Below the pieces are notes generated by a model. That model did not search any database. It saw nothing but the letters and a program-made list of their open reading frames with translations, and was not told the origin of the DNA. Shown here piece after piece: positions 35,259 through 42,948 of a stretch of 49,329 nt of DNA. Numbering within the stretch: position 1 is the first letter of the stretch; every line of letters starts with the position of its first letter. This DNA is from an uncultured Eubacterium sp. GTDB taxonomy: Bacteria > Bacillota > Clostridia > Lachnospirales > Lachnospiraceae. The stretch covers positions 1 to 49,329 of the forward strand of contig CAKREL010000003.1 in assembly GCA_934317205.1 (NCBI GenBank), given 5' to 3'. A program made the position numbers and the translations under genes.

Positions 35259-35542
35259 TTAAACAGCCGCCCAAGCAGCGACTCCCCCTGTCCATTTTTT
35301 CCTTTGTTCAGATCCGAATACTGAATAGAATCAATTTTCCCCGACAGATCTACCTCGCCCTTTTCCAGGGTCAGTCGATTCACATGCAGATCCATCCCGC
35401 GGATCATCAGCATGCCCATTTCCGTTTCAAGCAATATTTCATTGACATCAAAGGATAAGATATCGGATATTCCATTTAACGCACAGGTTCCCCTGTTGGT
35501 CAAGATTATCTTGTGCTGTCTGGCTGCCTGTCTCTCTTCCAT
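35255..35542 (-). CDS. yabP: sporulation protein YabP
   Basis: The 95-residue protein has the YabP pattern: HKIILTNRGTCALNGISDILSFDVNEILLETEMGMLMIRGMDLHVNRLTLEKGEVDLSGKIDSIQY, a small beta-rich domain related to YqfC. YabP is a mother-cell, SigmaE-controlled protein needed for spore cortex assembly in Bacillus. The start ATG 35542 has a perfect GGGAGG ribosome site 6 nt upstream, but that site lies in the 3' arm of a strong hairpin (35546-35581) with a SigmaE-like promoter inside it. This suggests translation only from the sporulation transcript. It is coupled to yabQ by a 4-nt overlap. Confidence 0.9.
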   Translation of the reverse strand: MEERQAARQHKIILTNRGTCALNGISDILSFDVNEILLETEMGMLMIRGMDLHVNRLTLEKGEVDLSGKIDSIQYSDLNKGKNGQGESLLGRLFK

Positions 35543-35545
35543 ATA

Positions 35546-35594
35546 AAACCTCCCTTACTGTTTCCAGTATATGGGAGGTTTCCAAAATTATGAC
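35546..35594 (-). promoter_or_regulatory. SigmaE-like promoter embedded in an RBS-sequestering hairpin (yabP)
   Basis: On the minus strand GTCATAAT (35587-35594), 13 bp and CATATACT (35566-35573) match the SigmaE consensus closely. The -10 overlaps the edge of a hairpin: AAACCTCCC (minus strand, 35573-35581) pairs with GGGAGGTTT (35546-35554), which is the yabP ribosome site. An inner ACTG-GAAA-CAGT stem has a GNRA tetraloop. Transcripts starting near 35558-35560 would lack the 5' arm. Confidence 0.7.
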
Positions 35595-35620
35595 TGCTGT
35601 GCCATTCTGCGAACTAACTC

Positions 35621-35866
35621 TTACAGATAGCGGAACATTTCCTTTGCTTCCTCCTTACGTGAAGTGTCTGCCACCACCAGCACCTCAGCACGGACAGATT
35701 TGTTTCCAAAAGCAATTTCTATAATATCGCCAACTTTCACATCCTGGGAAGCTTTCGCTACACGGCTATTTACCATGACACGCCCTGCATCACAGGCTTC
35801 ATTAGCCACCGTGCGTCGTTTGATCAGACGAGATACCTTCAAATATTTATCTAATCTCATTTTCAT
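35621..35866 (-). CDS. rqcP: S4-domain RNA-binding protein RqcP (YabO/Hsp15 family)
   Basis: The 81-residue protein is almost entirely one S4 domain: MRLDKYLKVSRLIKRRTVANEACDAGRVMVNSRVAK...VGDIIEIAF. RqcP works with RqcH in ribosome-associated quality control, positioning the peptidyl-tRNA on the obstructed 50S subunit during alanine tailing. I choose ATG 35866 (MKMRLDK), with AAAGGAAA close upstream. It lies between the HU terminator and yabP, the conserved place of yabO. The frame could start nine codons earlier, but that lacks support. Confidence 0.93.
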   Translation of the reverse strand: MKMRLDKYLKVSRLIKRRTVANEACDAGRVMVNSRVAKASQDVKVGDIIEIAFGNKSVRAEVLVVADTSRKEEAKEMFRYL

Positions 35867-35885
35867 TATTTCCTTTCTATAATTC

Positions 35886-35922
35886 AAAAGGGGCCTGTCC
35901 CATTGGAACCGGCCCCAGTTTT
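35886..35922 (-). terminator. terminator of the HU gene
   Basis: GGGGCC (35890-35895) and GGCCCC (35911-35916) with inner pairing, flanked by AAAA and TTTT on the two sides. It lies 23 bp after the HU stop and could act in both directions. Confidence 0.85.
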
Positions 35923-35945
35923 CGCTTACATTTATCGCGTAAAAA

Positions 35946-36221
35946 TTATGCGTTTACGATATCTTTTAATGCTTTACCAGCTTTGAATTTCGGAGATTTG
36001 GAAGCCGGAATAACGATATCTTTACCTGTCTGTGGGTTTCTTCCTGTTCTCTCAGCACGCTCAGCTACTTCAAAAGTACCAAAGCCTACTAACTGAATTT
36101 TATCCCCATTTTTTAAAGTATCTGCAACAACTTCTGTAAAAGCTGCTAAAGCTTTCTCTGCATCTTTCTTGGAAATTTCTGCTTTCTCTGCGATTGCTGC
36201 AACGAATTCTGTTTTGTTCAT
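35946..36221 (-). CDS. hup: DNA-binding protein HU
   Basis: The 91-residue protein is HU over its full length: [53 protein letters not shown], with the DNA-clasping arm and conserved proline ([21 protein letters not shown]). It is an abundant dimeric nucleoid protein that bends DNA. Ribosome site AGGAGGAC and a near-consensus promoter (36276-36304) fit high expression. It has its own terminator. HU at this place, before rqcP/yabP, is the usual order in Firmicutes. Confidence 0.97.
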   Translation of the reverse strand: MNKTEFVAAIAEKAEISKKDAEKALAAFTEVVADTLKNGDKIQLVGFGTFEVAERAERTGRNPQTGKDIVIPASKSPKFKAGKALKDIVNA

Positions 36222-36275
36222 TATAATGTCCTCCTGTAGAACGAAAAATATGTTCTCTTTTTTTACTATAGACTA

Positions 36276-36304
36276 TTTATACTTGTTTTCCCTTTATTTG
36301 TCAA
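36276..36304 (-). promoter_or_regulatory. strong SigmaA promoter of the HU gene
   Basis: TTGACA (36299-36304), a 17-bp spacer and TATAAA (36276-36281) on the minus strand, about 55 nt before the start. Confidence 0.8.
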
Positions 36305-36365
36305 GGAAAGTTTATGGTTCACGGTCTATGAGACCAGGCGTGATCGCATGTCTGATATGTTCCTT

Positions 36366-38102
36366 TTATCCTAACATCGGTTCTACGATTGCCATAACAG
36401 CGGCACCAAGTTCAGCGGATTTTGTATCTGCTGCTTCCATGCTGTCTGCCTTTACTCCATAGTAGAATTTCAGTTTCGGCTCTGTACCTGACGGACGGAA
36501 GCATACCCATGCAGCATCCGGAAGTTCATAGTAAAGTACATTGGAACTCGGAAGTCCGGTCGGCTCTACTTCACCTGTCGTCAGATCTGTCACGGTATCT
36601 TTCTTGTAATCTCTTGCTTTAAGTACTTTATACTCACCAATCTGTGCAGGTGTGTTCTCACGCAATGTAGTCATAATCTCCTGGATTTTTGCAAGACCCT
36701 CGATTCCCTTTAATGTGATAGCTTTTACATCATCTTTGTAATAGCCGTACTTCTCATAGAGATCCAGCATTGCATCCCACAGAGTCTTTCCCTGTGTCTT
36801 GTAATATGCTGCTGCCTCACATAATGCCATAGAGGCAACTACTGCATCTTTGTCACGGCAATACGTACCCGGAAGACATCCGTAACTTTCTTCCATACCA
36901 AAGAGGTATGTACCGTTTCCTTTTGTCTCAAACTCAAGCATCTTCTGTCCGATGAATTTGAATCCGGTCAGAACTTCATACAGTTTTACACCATAATCTG
37001 CCGCGATCGCATCTGCCAGGTTTGTGGAAACGATAGATTTTACAAAAGCTCCGTCTGCCGGAAGTCCGTATTTTGCCTGTCTCTGACTGATCTCATAAGC
37101 GCCGATCAGACAGCCGGACATATTTCCTGTAAGAGAATGATACTCTCCTGTCTTGCTGTCCTTTACATAAACACCGAGACGATCCGCATCCGGGTCGGTA
37201 GCCAGTACAAGATCTGCATCCAGTTTTTTAGCCATACCGAGACCAAGAGTAAATGCCTCAGCAGCTTCCGGGTTCGGATAACTTACTGTCGGAAATTCTC
37301 CATCCGGGAGTTCCTGCTCCGGAACAACATAAACATGCTTGAAACCAAGTTCTTTTAATACACGGCGAACCGGGATATTTCCGGTACCATGAAGTGGAGT
37401 ATATACGATTTTAAGGTCATCTGCTACAGCATCGATCGCTTCCTGATGAAGTACCAGTTTTTTCAGCTCCGCAATATATGGATCATCGATATTTGCTCCA
37501 ATCACTTCGTACAGACCTGCTGCAGCGGCATCTTCTTTTGTCATTGTCTTTGTCGTTGCATAGTCTGTCACAGCTTTTACTTCTGCCATAATTCCGCTAT
37601 CATGCGGCGGTGTTATCTGTGCGCCATCTTCCCAGTATACTTTATATCCATTATACTCTGGTGGATTGTGGCTCGCTGTCACATTGATTCCTGCGGTACA
37701 TCCAAGATACCGAACTGCATAAGACAGCTCCGGTGTCGGACGAAGACTTTCAAAAATATATGCCTTGATTCCGTTTGCTGCCAGACATAATGCTGCTTCA
37801 TTTGCAAATTCCGGAGACATTCTTCTGGAATCGTATGCAATGGCCACGCCTTTTTCCTGTGCTCCAACTTTGATAATATAGTTTGCAAGTCCCTGTGTCG
37901 CTTTGCGGACAGTATAGACGTTCATACGGTTTGTACCTGCTCCAATGACACCTCTTAAACCTGCTGTACCAAATTCGAGATCCATATAAAAACGATCTTC
38001 AATCTCTTTCTCATCATTTGCAATGCTGCGCAATTCTGCTTTCGTATCTTCATCAAAATACGGATTGCTCAGCCAGGATTCATATGCTTCTCTGTAACTC
38101 AT
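36366..38102 (-). CDS. alpha-phosphoglucomutase/phosphomannomutase family protein
   Basis: This 578-residue alpha-D-phosphohexomutase has all four domain signatures: the phosphoserine loop TASHNPP with S144, the Mg2+ loop DPDADR (303-308), the sugar loop GMEESYG (402-408) and the phosphate loop FRPSGTEPKLKFYY near the C-terminus. It interconverts glucose-1-phosphate and glucose-6-phosphate (PgcA type) for glycogen, UDP-glucose and wall polymers; mannose activity is possible. The start is ATG 38102 (MSYREAYES), with a perfect AGGAGGT 6 nt upstream. It is monocistronic, with an extended -10 at 38160-38168. Confidence 0.95.
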   Translation of the reverse strand: MSYREAYESWLSNPYFDEDTKAELRSIANDEKEIEDRFYMDLEFGTAGLRGVIGAGTNRMNVYTVRKATQGLANYIIKVGAQEKGVAIAYDSRRMSPEFANEAALCLAANGIKAYIFESLRPTPELSYAVRYLGCTAGINVTASHNPPEYNGYKVYWEDGAQITPPHDSGIMAEVKAVTDYATTKTMTKEDAAAAGLYEVIGANIDDPYIAELKKLVLHQEAIDAVADDLKIVYTPLHGTGNIPVRRVLKELGFKHVYVVPEQELPDGEFPTVSYPNPEAAEAFTLGLGMAKKLDADLVLATDPDADRLGVYVKDSKTGEYHSLTGNMSGCLIGAYEISQRQAKYGLPADGAFVKSIVSTNLADAIAADYGVKLYEVLTGFKFIGQKMLEFETKGNGTYLFGMEESYGCLPGTYCRDKDAVVASMALCEAAAYYKTQGKTLWDAMLDLYEKYGYYKDDVKAITLKGIEGLAKIQEIMTTLRENTPAQIGEYKVLKARDYKKDTVTDLTTGEVEPTGLPSSNVLYYELPDAAWVCFRPSGTEPKLKFYYGVKADSMEAADTKSAELGAAVMAIVEPMLG

Positions 38103-38159
38103 GATTGACCTCCTGCGTTTCTTTCCTTGATATGTTTCTGTTTCATATCCACGCCAAAT

Positions 38160-38168
38160 ATTATAACA
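38160..38168 (-). promoter_or_regulatory. extended -10 promoter of the phosphoglucomutase gene
   Basis: TGTTATAAT on the minus strand, about 58 nt before the start; no clear -35 box. Confidence 0.55.
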
Positions 38169-38207
38169 TATCCATAACCAAAAAGAAACTATCTTTTCCA
38201 GTTCACT

Positions 38208-38268
38208 CATCACATATATTCAGGTAAGTATCATGCTTGTATGAGAAATTACCTAAATATATATGATG
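38208..38268. other. 20-bp inverted repeat upstream of the phosphoglucomutase promoter
   Basis: 38208-38227 and 38249-38268 are complementary over 20 bp with two G-T pairs, around a 21-nt loop. It has no T-run on the minus strand, so it is not a typical terminator. It may be an operator or cruciform about 40 bp before the promoter, or a remnant of a repeat. Confidence 0.5.
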
Positions 38269-38324
38269 AAAAGTGCGCTTTTTTATGAGCCAATACAGTG
38301 ACCGGCATCTTCTTGAAGAAAGGT

Positions 38325-38362
38325 AAAGCGGACATTCGCAATCCGCTTTCGCTACTTGCTCA
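38325..38362. repeat. family A repeat, copy 5 (3' truncated)
   Basis: AAAGCGGA (38325-38332) and TCCGCTTT (38342-38349) form hairpin 1, then CGCTACTTGCTCA ends the element. The stop codon of the CotS-like gene (38360-38362) lies in these last bases. Confidence 0.85.
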
Positions 38363-39355
38363 CAGCTGGTATTTCGCACAGCATTCCCATAAAGCTCTCA
38401 AAAACTGACTGCGCACCTGATTCTGCCGGATCTCCCGGGACAGTTTTTCATAATTCTGACCAGAATCCCACACTTTTCTCGTCCGGTAGTAATGGCTTGC
38501 AATTTTCCAGAACTTCTCCGGATATGCCAGACGGTAGTAAAGCCCCCGCAGATCTTGCCGGCTTAAGGGATGTACCCGGCAGTATTCCCCGATAAGATCC
38601 AGTCCAAGCTGCCGATTCCACTCATTTTTCTCCAAAATCTTGCGCAACAGATTGCCCAGATCCGTAATCTGCGCTCCGACATGGGCATGTTCCATATGGA
38701 TCAGTGCAGCTCCTCCGTTTGTCAGCAAAATATTATGCTGGTTCATTTCTCCATGGCAGATTCCTGTAGTATAACCACTGCCCAGCTCCGGATAACGTTC
38801 CAGATAACATGTTACTTCTTCAGATTGCCGGAAAAACTCATCATAGCACTGCAAAAAAAGACGTTCAAAATCACTTTTATTATTCTGTTTCAAAACAAAC
38901 CTGCGGATATGCTTTAAATCTCTGTGGTGCCGTGCATATTCCTGATTCAGATCTTTTTTCTGACCTGGCTCTTCCGGTATTTTTTCAAATTCTGTTCCAT
39001 CGCAGACCGCGTGGAACCGGGCAAGGAATGAAATAATTACTGTCAGATCCATCCTGTTTCGAATCTCACATTCCCGCCCCAAAAACCAGTGATGAAAAGT
39101 ATAACATACATGATCTATGCCTTCCGTGATCAGATTACCGTCTTTATTTTTTAACATGGAATCACATAAGACCCCCTGCTGTTCCAGACAAATTCCAAGC
39201 CAATATAAAAACTCCGCTTTCTGTGCGGAGCCAAAATATTCCTTTAATGCGTACACCCCTTTTTCTGATTCACAGATGAGGATGCCCCTACCCTTATAAA
39301 ATTTTTCTATTTCCGGTTCCTGTCGTTCCAATATCTGTTCTACTTGATAATACAC
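38360..39355 (-). CDS. CotS-like spore coat protein (kinase-fold)
   Basis: The 331-residue protein has an aminoglycoside-phosphotransferase/CotS fold. The region HGEMNQHNIL (201-210) followed by LIHMEHAHVGAQITDLGNLL (218-237) corresponds to the kinase catalytic loop and metal site. The usual catalytic Asp of HGD is Glu (E203) and the metal-binding Asp of the ID motif is His (H220), so it may be inactive. CotS proteins sit in the inner spore coat. The start is GTG 39355, whose AGGGG ribosome site lies in a hairpin arm; a SigmaE-like promoter is inside the hairpin. Its stop codon comes from repeat copy 5. Confidence 0.75.
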   Translation of the reverse strand: MYYQVEQILERQEPEIEKFYKGRGILICESEKGVYALKEYFGSAQKAEFLYWLGICLEQQGVLCDSMLKNKDGNLITEGIDHVCYTFHHWFLGRECEIRNRMDLTVIISFLARFHAVCDGTEFEKIPEEPGQKKDLNQEYARHHRDLKHIRRFVLKQNNKSDFERLFLQCYDEFFRQSEEVTCYLERYPELGSGYTTGICHGEMNQHNILLTNGGAALIHMEHAHVGAQITDLGNLLRKILEKNEWNRQLGLDLIGEYCRVHPLSRQDLRGLYYRLAYPEKFWKIASHYYRTRKVWDSGQNYEKLSREIRQNQVRSQFLRALWECCAKYQL

Positions 39356-39359
39356 AAAA

Positions 39360-39434
39360 ACACCCCTTTATATGATAATAGTAAAGCTGCCATTCGCTCT
39401 ATTTATCATATGAAGGGGTGTCTCAGATTATGAC
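39360..39434 (-). promoter_or_regulatory. SigmaE-like promoter embedded in an RBS-sequestering hairpin (cotS-like)
   Basis: On the minus strand GTCATAAT (39427-39434), 14 bp and CATATGAT (39405-39412) resemble a SigmaE promoter; CATATGATA also fits a SigmaK -10. The -10 forms part of the 5' arm of a 9+9-bp hairpin (39403-39421 with 39360-39378). The 3' arm holds the AGGGG ribosome site, 5-7 nt before GTG 39355. The 24-nt loop contains a fragment of the family A repeat (AGTAAAGC, CATTCGC). Confidence 0.65.
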
Positions 39435-39467
39435 TTGATAGCTGCTCTGCGGCTTATCAGAAGGGGT

Positions 39468-40838
39468 TTACACTTCCTCCTGATATAAGGAAGTATCCTG
39501 CAAATCTTCCTTATTTTGGCTAAAGTACCAGTCCAGTAATGCTTCTTTTTTATTCCATTCTGGCTCTTCCAGCACTTTTTCAAGCATTTCATGCAGAATT
39601 GAACCGATTTCTTTTCCCGGCTTGATTCCCTTTGCAATCAGATCTGAACCGTTTACTGCCAGATCTTTCAGTGAAAAACACTGCTTTTTTTCCAGAATCT
39701 GACGATACATGTGTTCATAGCGATCAACATACAGCAATTTTTCCTGCTGAAGAAAGCTGCTCTGTGCCAGAATGTCTGCACGCTTTACATCAAAAAGCTC
39801 TGGATACTGTTCGATTCCATTTCGAAAGATTGCCCGGCGGATCGCACGCTCGGTCAGTGGCGGACGGTCATCATGTGACCGGATCAGCGCTGTTACTTTT
39901 TGTATCGTATCGTTGTCAAATTTCAGTCTGCGCAAAATTTTTCGTGTCATTTCTGCACCGACTTGAGGATGTCCGTGAAAATGATCAATTCCGTTCTCAT
40001 CCTCCGTGCAGCAGACAGGTTTTGCCACATCATGAAACAGCATAGTCAGACGCAGCACTTTATCCGACCGGATTTCCTGCATAGAACGGATTGTATGCTC
40101 TCCTACTGTATAAATATGGTGTGGATTATGCTGTTCTGTCTCCATCATAGTACACAATTCCGGTAATATCACTGCTGCGATCCCGGTGTCATAGATGGTT
40201 TTCATCTCTTCCGGGTGATCAGAAGTCACCAGTTTCACCAGTTCAACCTGAATTCGTTCTGCACTGATCTTTGACAGATTTTCTGTCATTGCACAGATGG
40301 CCACCCTGGTATTCACTTCAATTTCAAATCCAAGCTGTGCTGCAAAACGAACTGCACGCATCATGCGCAATGCATCTTCTGTAAATCGTTCTGTCGGCTC
40401 ACCGACACAACGGATCTGCTTCGCCTTTAAGTCAGCAATTCCGTCAAATGCATCTACCAGACCGGTCTCATCATTATAAGCCATAGCATTGATAGTAAAA
40501 TCTCTGCGTTTCAGGTCTTCCAGCAGATTTGAAGTGAAGATCACATCCTTCGGATGACGGGCATCTTCATATTCTCCATCTATACGGTATGTCGTCACTT
40601 CAAAGCCTTCTTTGCCCATCAGTACCGTTACGGTTCCATGCTGAATGCCCGTATCTACAGTCCGTGGAAAAATCGCTTTCACTTGCTGCGGTTTGGCAGA
40701 AGTGGTGATATCCCAGTCTCCTGGTGTGCGTCCAAGGATACTGTCACGGATACAGCCGCCTACTGCATAGGCATCATGACCATGTGCTTTCAGCTCACCT
40801 ATAACAGTTTTTACTTTTTCCGGTAACTCAATCTTCAT
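39468..40838 (-). CDS. cca: CCA-adding tRNA nucleotidyltransferase
   Basis: This 456-residue class II nucleotidyltransferase has GG at 27-28 with R31-D32 (AVGGCIRDSILG) and the metal-binding D41-W-D43. The TYRIDGEYEDARHP and RRDFTINAMAYN motifs follow, then an HD domain (LRLTMLFHDVAKP; LIRSHDDRPP). It adds or repairs the 3' CCA end of tRNAs. I start it at ATG 40838 (MKIELPEKV), with AGGAGGGG upstream. The open frame reaches 41138, but the extra part translates the repeat element and the proS 3' region and is spurious. Confidence 0.95.
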   Translation of the reverse strand: MKIELPEKVKTVIGELKAHGHDAYAVGGCIRDSILGRTPGDWDITTSAKPQQVKAIFPRTVDTGIQHGTVTVLMGKEGFEVTTYRIDGEYEDARHPKDVIFTSNLLEDLKRRDFTINAMAYNDETGLVDAFDGIADLKAKQIRCVGEPTERFTEDALRMMRAVRFAAQLGFEIEVNTRVAICAMTENLSKISAERIQVELVKLVTSDHPEEMKTIYDTGIAAVILPELCTMMETEQHNPHHIYTVGEHTIRSMQEIRSDKVLRLTMLFHDVAKPVCCTEDENGIDHFHGHPQVGAEMTRKILRRLKFDNDTIQKVTALIRSHDDRPPLTERAIRRAIFRNGIEQYPELFDVKRADILAQSSFLQQEKLLYVDRYEHMYRQILEKKQCFSLKDLAVNGSDLIAKGIKPGKEIGSILHEMLEKVLEEPEWNKKEALLDWYFSQNKEDLQDTSLYQEEV

Positions 40839-40871
40839 TACGCACCCCTCCTGAAACTCCATATTTTTTAT

Positions 40872-40922
40872 ACTGCGTTCATGAGCAAGTAGCGAAAGCG
40901 GATTGCGAATGTCCACTTTACC
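40872..40922. repeat. family A repeat, copy 6 (inverted orientation)
   Basis: Read on the minus strand it gives AAAGTGGA-loop-TCCGCTTT (40912-40919/40895-40902; one G-U pair), CGCTACTTGCTCATGAACGCAGT, then stops. It lies between the proS end and the cca start. Confidence 0.85.
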
Positions 40923-40962
40923 GCAAATCTTCCTCTGCAAATCTGTGCGATCTACTATACTG

Positions 40963-40987
40963 GGAATCAGCTGTTTTTGCTGATTCC
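40963..40987 (-). terminator. hairpin at the proS stop codon
   Basis: GGAATCAGC (40963-40971) and GCTGATTCC (40979-40987) form a perfect 9-bp stem with a 7-nt loop, starting at the proS stop codon. There is no T-run, so intrinsic termination is uncertain. The central CAGCTGTTTTTGCTG is also found at 21-35. Confidence 0.45.
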
Positions 40988-42426
40988 TAGTATGCTTTAC
41001 CCCAGTATACCAGTTTTTTCGCCGGTTTTCCACAGCATGCACACACGTCAGAAATATGCTCCTGATCATTGAATGGCATACATCTGGATGTAGCACCTGT
41101 CTCCTCTTTGATCTTGTCCTCACATGCGCGGTCTCCACACCACATTGCGCGGATGAATCCCGGTTTATTTTCTACAGCATCACAAAACTCGTCATAGTTG
41201 TGTGCGTCAGAAATATGTGCATCACGATGTGCTTTTGCACGTTCAAACATATCTTTCTGAATTGTTTCCAGTAATTCTGGAACTTTGGTTTCTACTTCAT
41301 CCAGAGATACAACGACTTTTTCACGTGTGTCCCTGCGAACCAGTACACACTGATTATTCTCGATATCTTTCGGTCCTAATTCCACACGGATCGGAATACC
41401 ACGCATCTCCTGCTCAGAGAATTTCCAACCAGGGCTCTTGTCAGAATCATCTAATTTTGCACGGCAGACTTTACCTAAACGCTCCTGAATTTCCTGCGCT
41501 TTCTCCATAACGCCTTCTTTTCTCTGCTGAATTGGAATTACCATAACCTGTGTCGGTGCAATGTGCGGTGGCAGAACCAGTCCGGAATCATCGCCGTGAA
41601 CCATGATGATAGCACCGATCAGACGTGTTGTCATACCCCAGGATGTCTGATGTACATACTGTAATTTATTCTCTTTATCTGTAAACTGAATGCCGAATGC
41701 TTTTGCAAATCCATCACCAAAGTTGTGGCTTGTACCGGACTGCAATGCTTTTCCATCATGCATCAATGCCTCAATGGTGTAAGTTGCCTCTGCTCCTGCA
41801 AATTTTTCTTTCTCTGTCTTCTGTCCGCGGATGACTGGCATAGCAAGTACTTCCTCACAGAAGTCTGCATACAGATTCAGCATCTGTACAGTACGTGCCT
41901 CGGCTTCTTCAGCAGTTGCATGAGCTGTGTGGCCTTCCTGCCATAAAAACTCTCTGGAACGGAGAAACGGACGTGTCTCTTTTTCCCATCTTACAACAGA
42001 ACACCACTGATTATATACTTTCGGCAGATCGCGGTAAGACTGGATATCATTTTTATAAAAATCACAGAATAATGTCTCAGATGTCGGGCGTACACAGAGA
42101 CGCTCCTGCAACGGATTTAATCCACCGTGTGTTACCCATGCAACTTCCGGTGCGAATCCTTCTACATGATCTTTCTCAACATTCAGCAGACTCTCAGGAA
42201 TGAACATTGGCATGTATACATTCTCTACACCTGTCTCTTTAAAACGGCGGTCAAGCTCTTTCTGGATATTCTCCCAGATTGCATAACCTGCCGGTTTAAT
42301 TACCATGCATCCTCTGACGCTGGAATAGTCGGTCAATCCTGCTTTTTTTACCACATCTGTGTACCACTGTGCAAAATCCACATCCATAGATGTAATGGCT
42401 TCTACTAATTTTTTGTCCTTTGCCAT
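40987..42426 (-). CDS. proS: prolyl-tRNA synthetase, archaeal/eukaryotic-like type
   Basis: This 479-residue class II synthetase has the short ProRS form (no editing insertion) used by many clostridia. Motif 2 lies at [29 protein letters not shown], motif 3 at [21 protein letters not shown], and an anticodon-binding domain follows. The C-terminal ProRS-C domain (CMPFNDQ...[18 protein letters not shown]) has cysteines for zinc and the typical terminal tyrosine. It charges tRNA-Pro. Ribosome site AAGGAGA precedes ATG 42426. It is controlled by the T-box leader at 42471-42797. Confidence 0.96.
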   Translation of the reverse strand: MAKDKKLVEAITSMDVDFAQWYTDVVKKAGLTDYSSVRGCMVIKPAGYAIWENIQKELDRRFKETGVENVYMPMFIPESLLNVEKDHVEGFAPEVAWVTHGGLNPLQERLCVRPTSETLFCDFYKNDIQSYRDLPKVYNQWCSVVRWEKETRPFLRSREFLWQEGHTAHATAEEAEARTVQMLNLYADFCEEVLAMPVIRGQKTEKEKFAGAEATYTIEALMHDGKALQSGTSHNFGDGFAKAFGIQFTDKENKLQYVHQTSWGMTTRLIGAIIMVHGDDSGLVLPPHIAPTQVMVIPIQQRKEGVMEKAQEIQERLGKVCRAKLDDSDKSPGWKFSEQEMRGIPIRVELGPKDIENNQCVLVRRDTREKVVVSLDEVETKVPELLETIQKDMFERAKAHRDAHISDAHNYDEFCDAVENKPGFIRAMWCGDRACEDKIKEETGATSRCMPFNDQEHISDVCACCGKPAKKLVYWGKAY

Positions 42427-42470
42427 AATTGTATCTCCTTTTTCACTTATTTAATCTTGTTTAACCAAAC

Positions 42471-42797
42471 AAAAAAGCCGGAACGCTGATCCCTCATAGG
42501 GACCGGAATTCCGGCGGTACCACCCTGATTATATGCCCTTACGCATATCCACTCAAAAACCGTTAACGCCGGTTCTACGCCATACTCTTCGCACGGGGCT
42601 CAAGGGCCGGTTCCAAATGTTCCAAACAAGGATGTCTCAGCATACATGTCATCATGTACATCCTCTCTCTGTAGATCTTTCCATCTGTACTATTTCCTGT
42701 CACAGCCGATTTCCTATTTTTCACCTTTTTCTTAACAAGAAAGTGTACTATCACACACTCTCGCAACGAAAATCATCAAATGAAAAAACTATAATCA
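42471..42797 (-). ncRNA. T-box riboswitch leader of proS
   Basis: On the minus strand the T-box sequence AGGGTGGTACCGC (42514-42526) is exact. It is followed by a terminator with GCCGGAA/TTCCGGC arms (42477-42483/42509-42515), an inner TCCC/GGGA stem and a run of T (42471-42476). Upstream, AGAGAG and a GCTGAGA segment within a GGATGT/ACATCC stem resemble stem I. Uncharged tRNA should stabilise the antiterminator. I could not place the proline specifier codon with confidence. Confidence 0.93.
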
Positions 42798-42803
42798 ACC
42801 GTT

Positions 42804-42832
42804 ATTCTAAGCGAATTGCAAAAGAATGTCAA
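42804..42832 (-). promoter_or_regulatory. promoter of proS
   Basis: TTGACA (42827-42832), a 17-bp spacer and TAGAAT (42804-42809) on the minus strand, directly before the T-box leader. Confidence 0.85.
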
Positions 42833-42860
42833 GGGCGCAAATATTTTATACTTATTTAAC

Positions 42861-42889
42861 TTGCGAAGCATAGGGGAATGCACTATTAT
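42861..42889 (+). promoter_or_regulatory. promoter of the acyl-ligase/reductase operon
   Basis: TTGCGA (42861-42866), a 17-bp spacer and TATTAT (42884-42889) on the plus strand, divergent from proS and 60 nt before ATG 42949. The remaining bases show an AGAGGAG ribosome site, unusually about 15 nt from the start. Confidence 0.55.
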
Positions 42890-42948
42890 TAATAAGTAAA
42901 AGTTTCTGTATGTAAGCAGAAAGAACAGAGGAGATAAAAGAATCGATC

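Noticed and set aside
36321..36333. GGTCT-ATG-AGACC hairpin after the phosphoglucomutase gene as terminator
   Set aside because: The stem is only five pairs with no T-run.
40839..41138. N-terminal extension of the cca gene
   Set aside because: The added 100 codons read through repeat copy 6 and the end of proS; the ATG at 40838 has a strong ribosome site.
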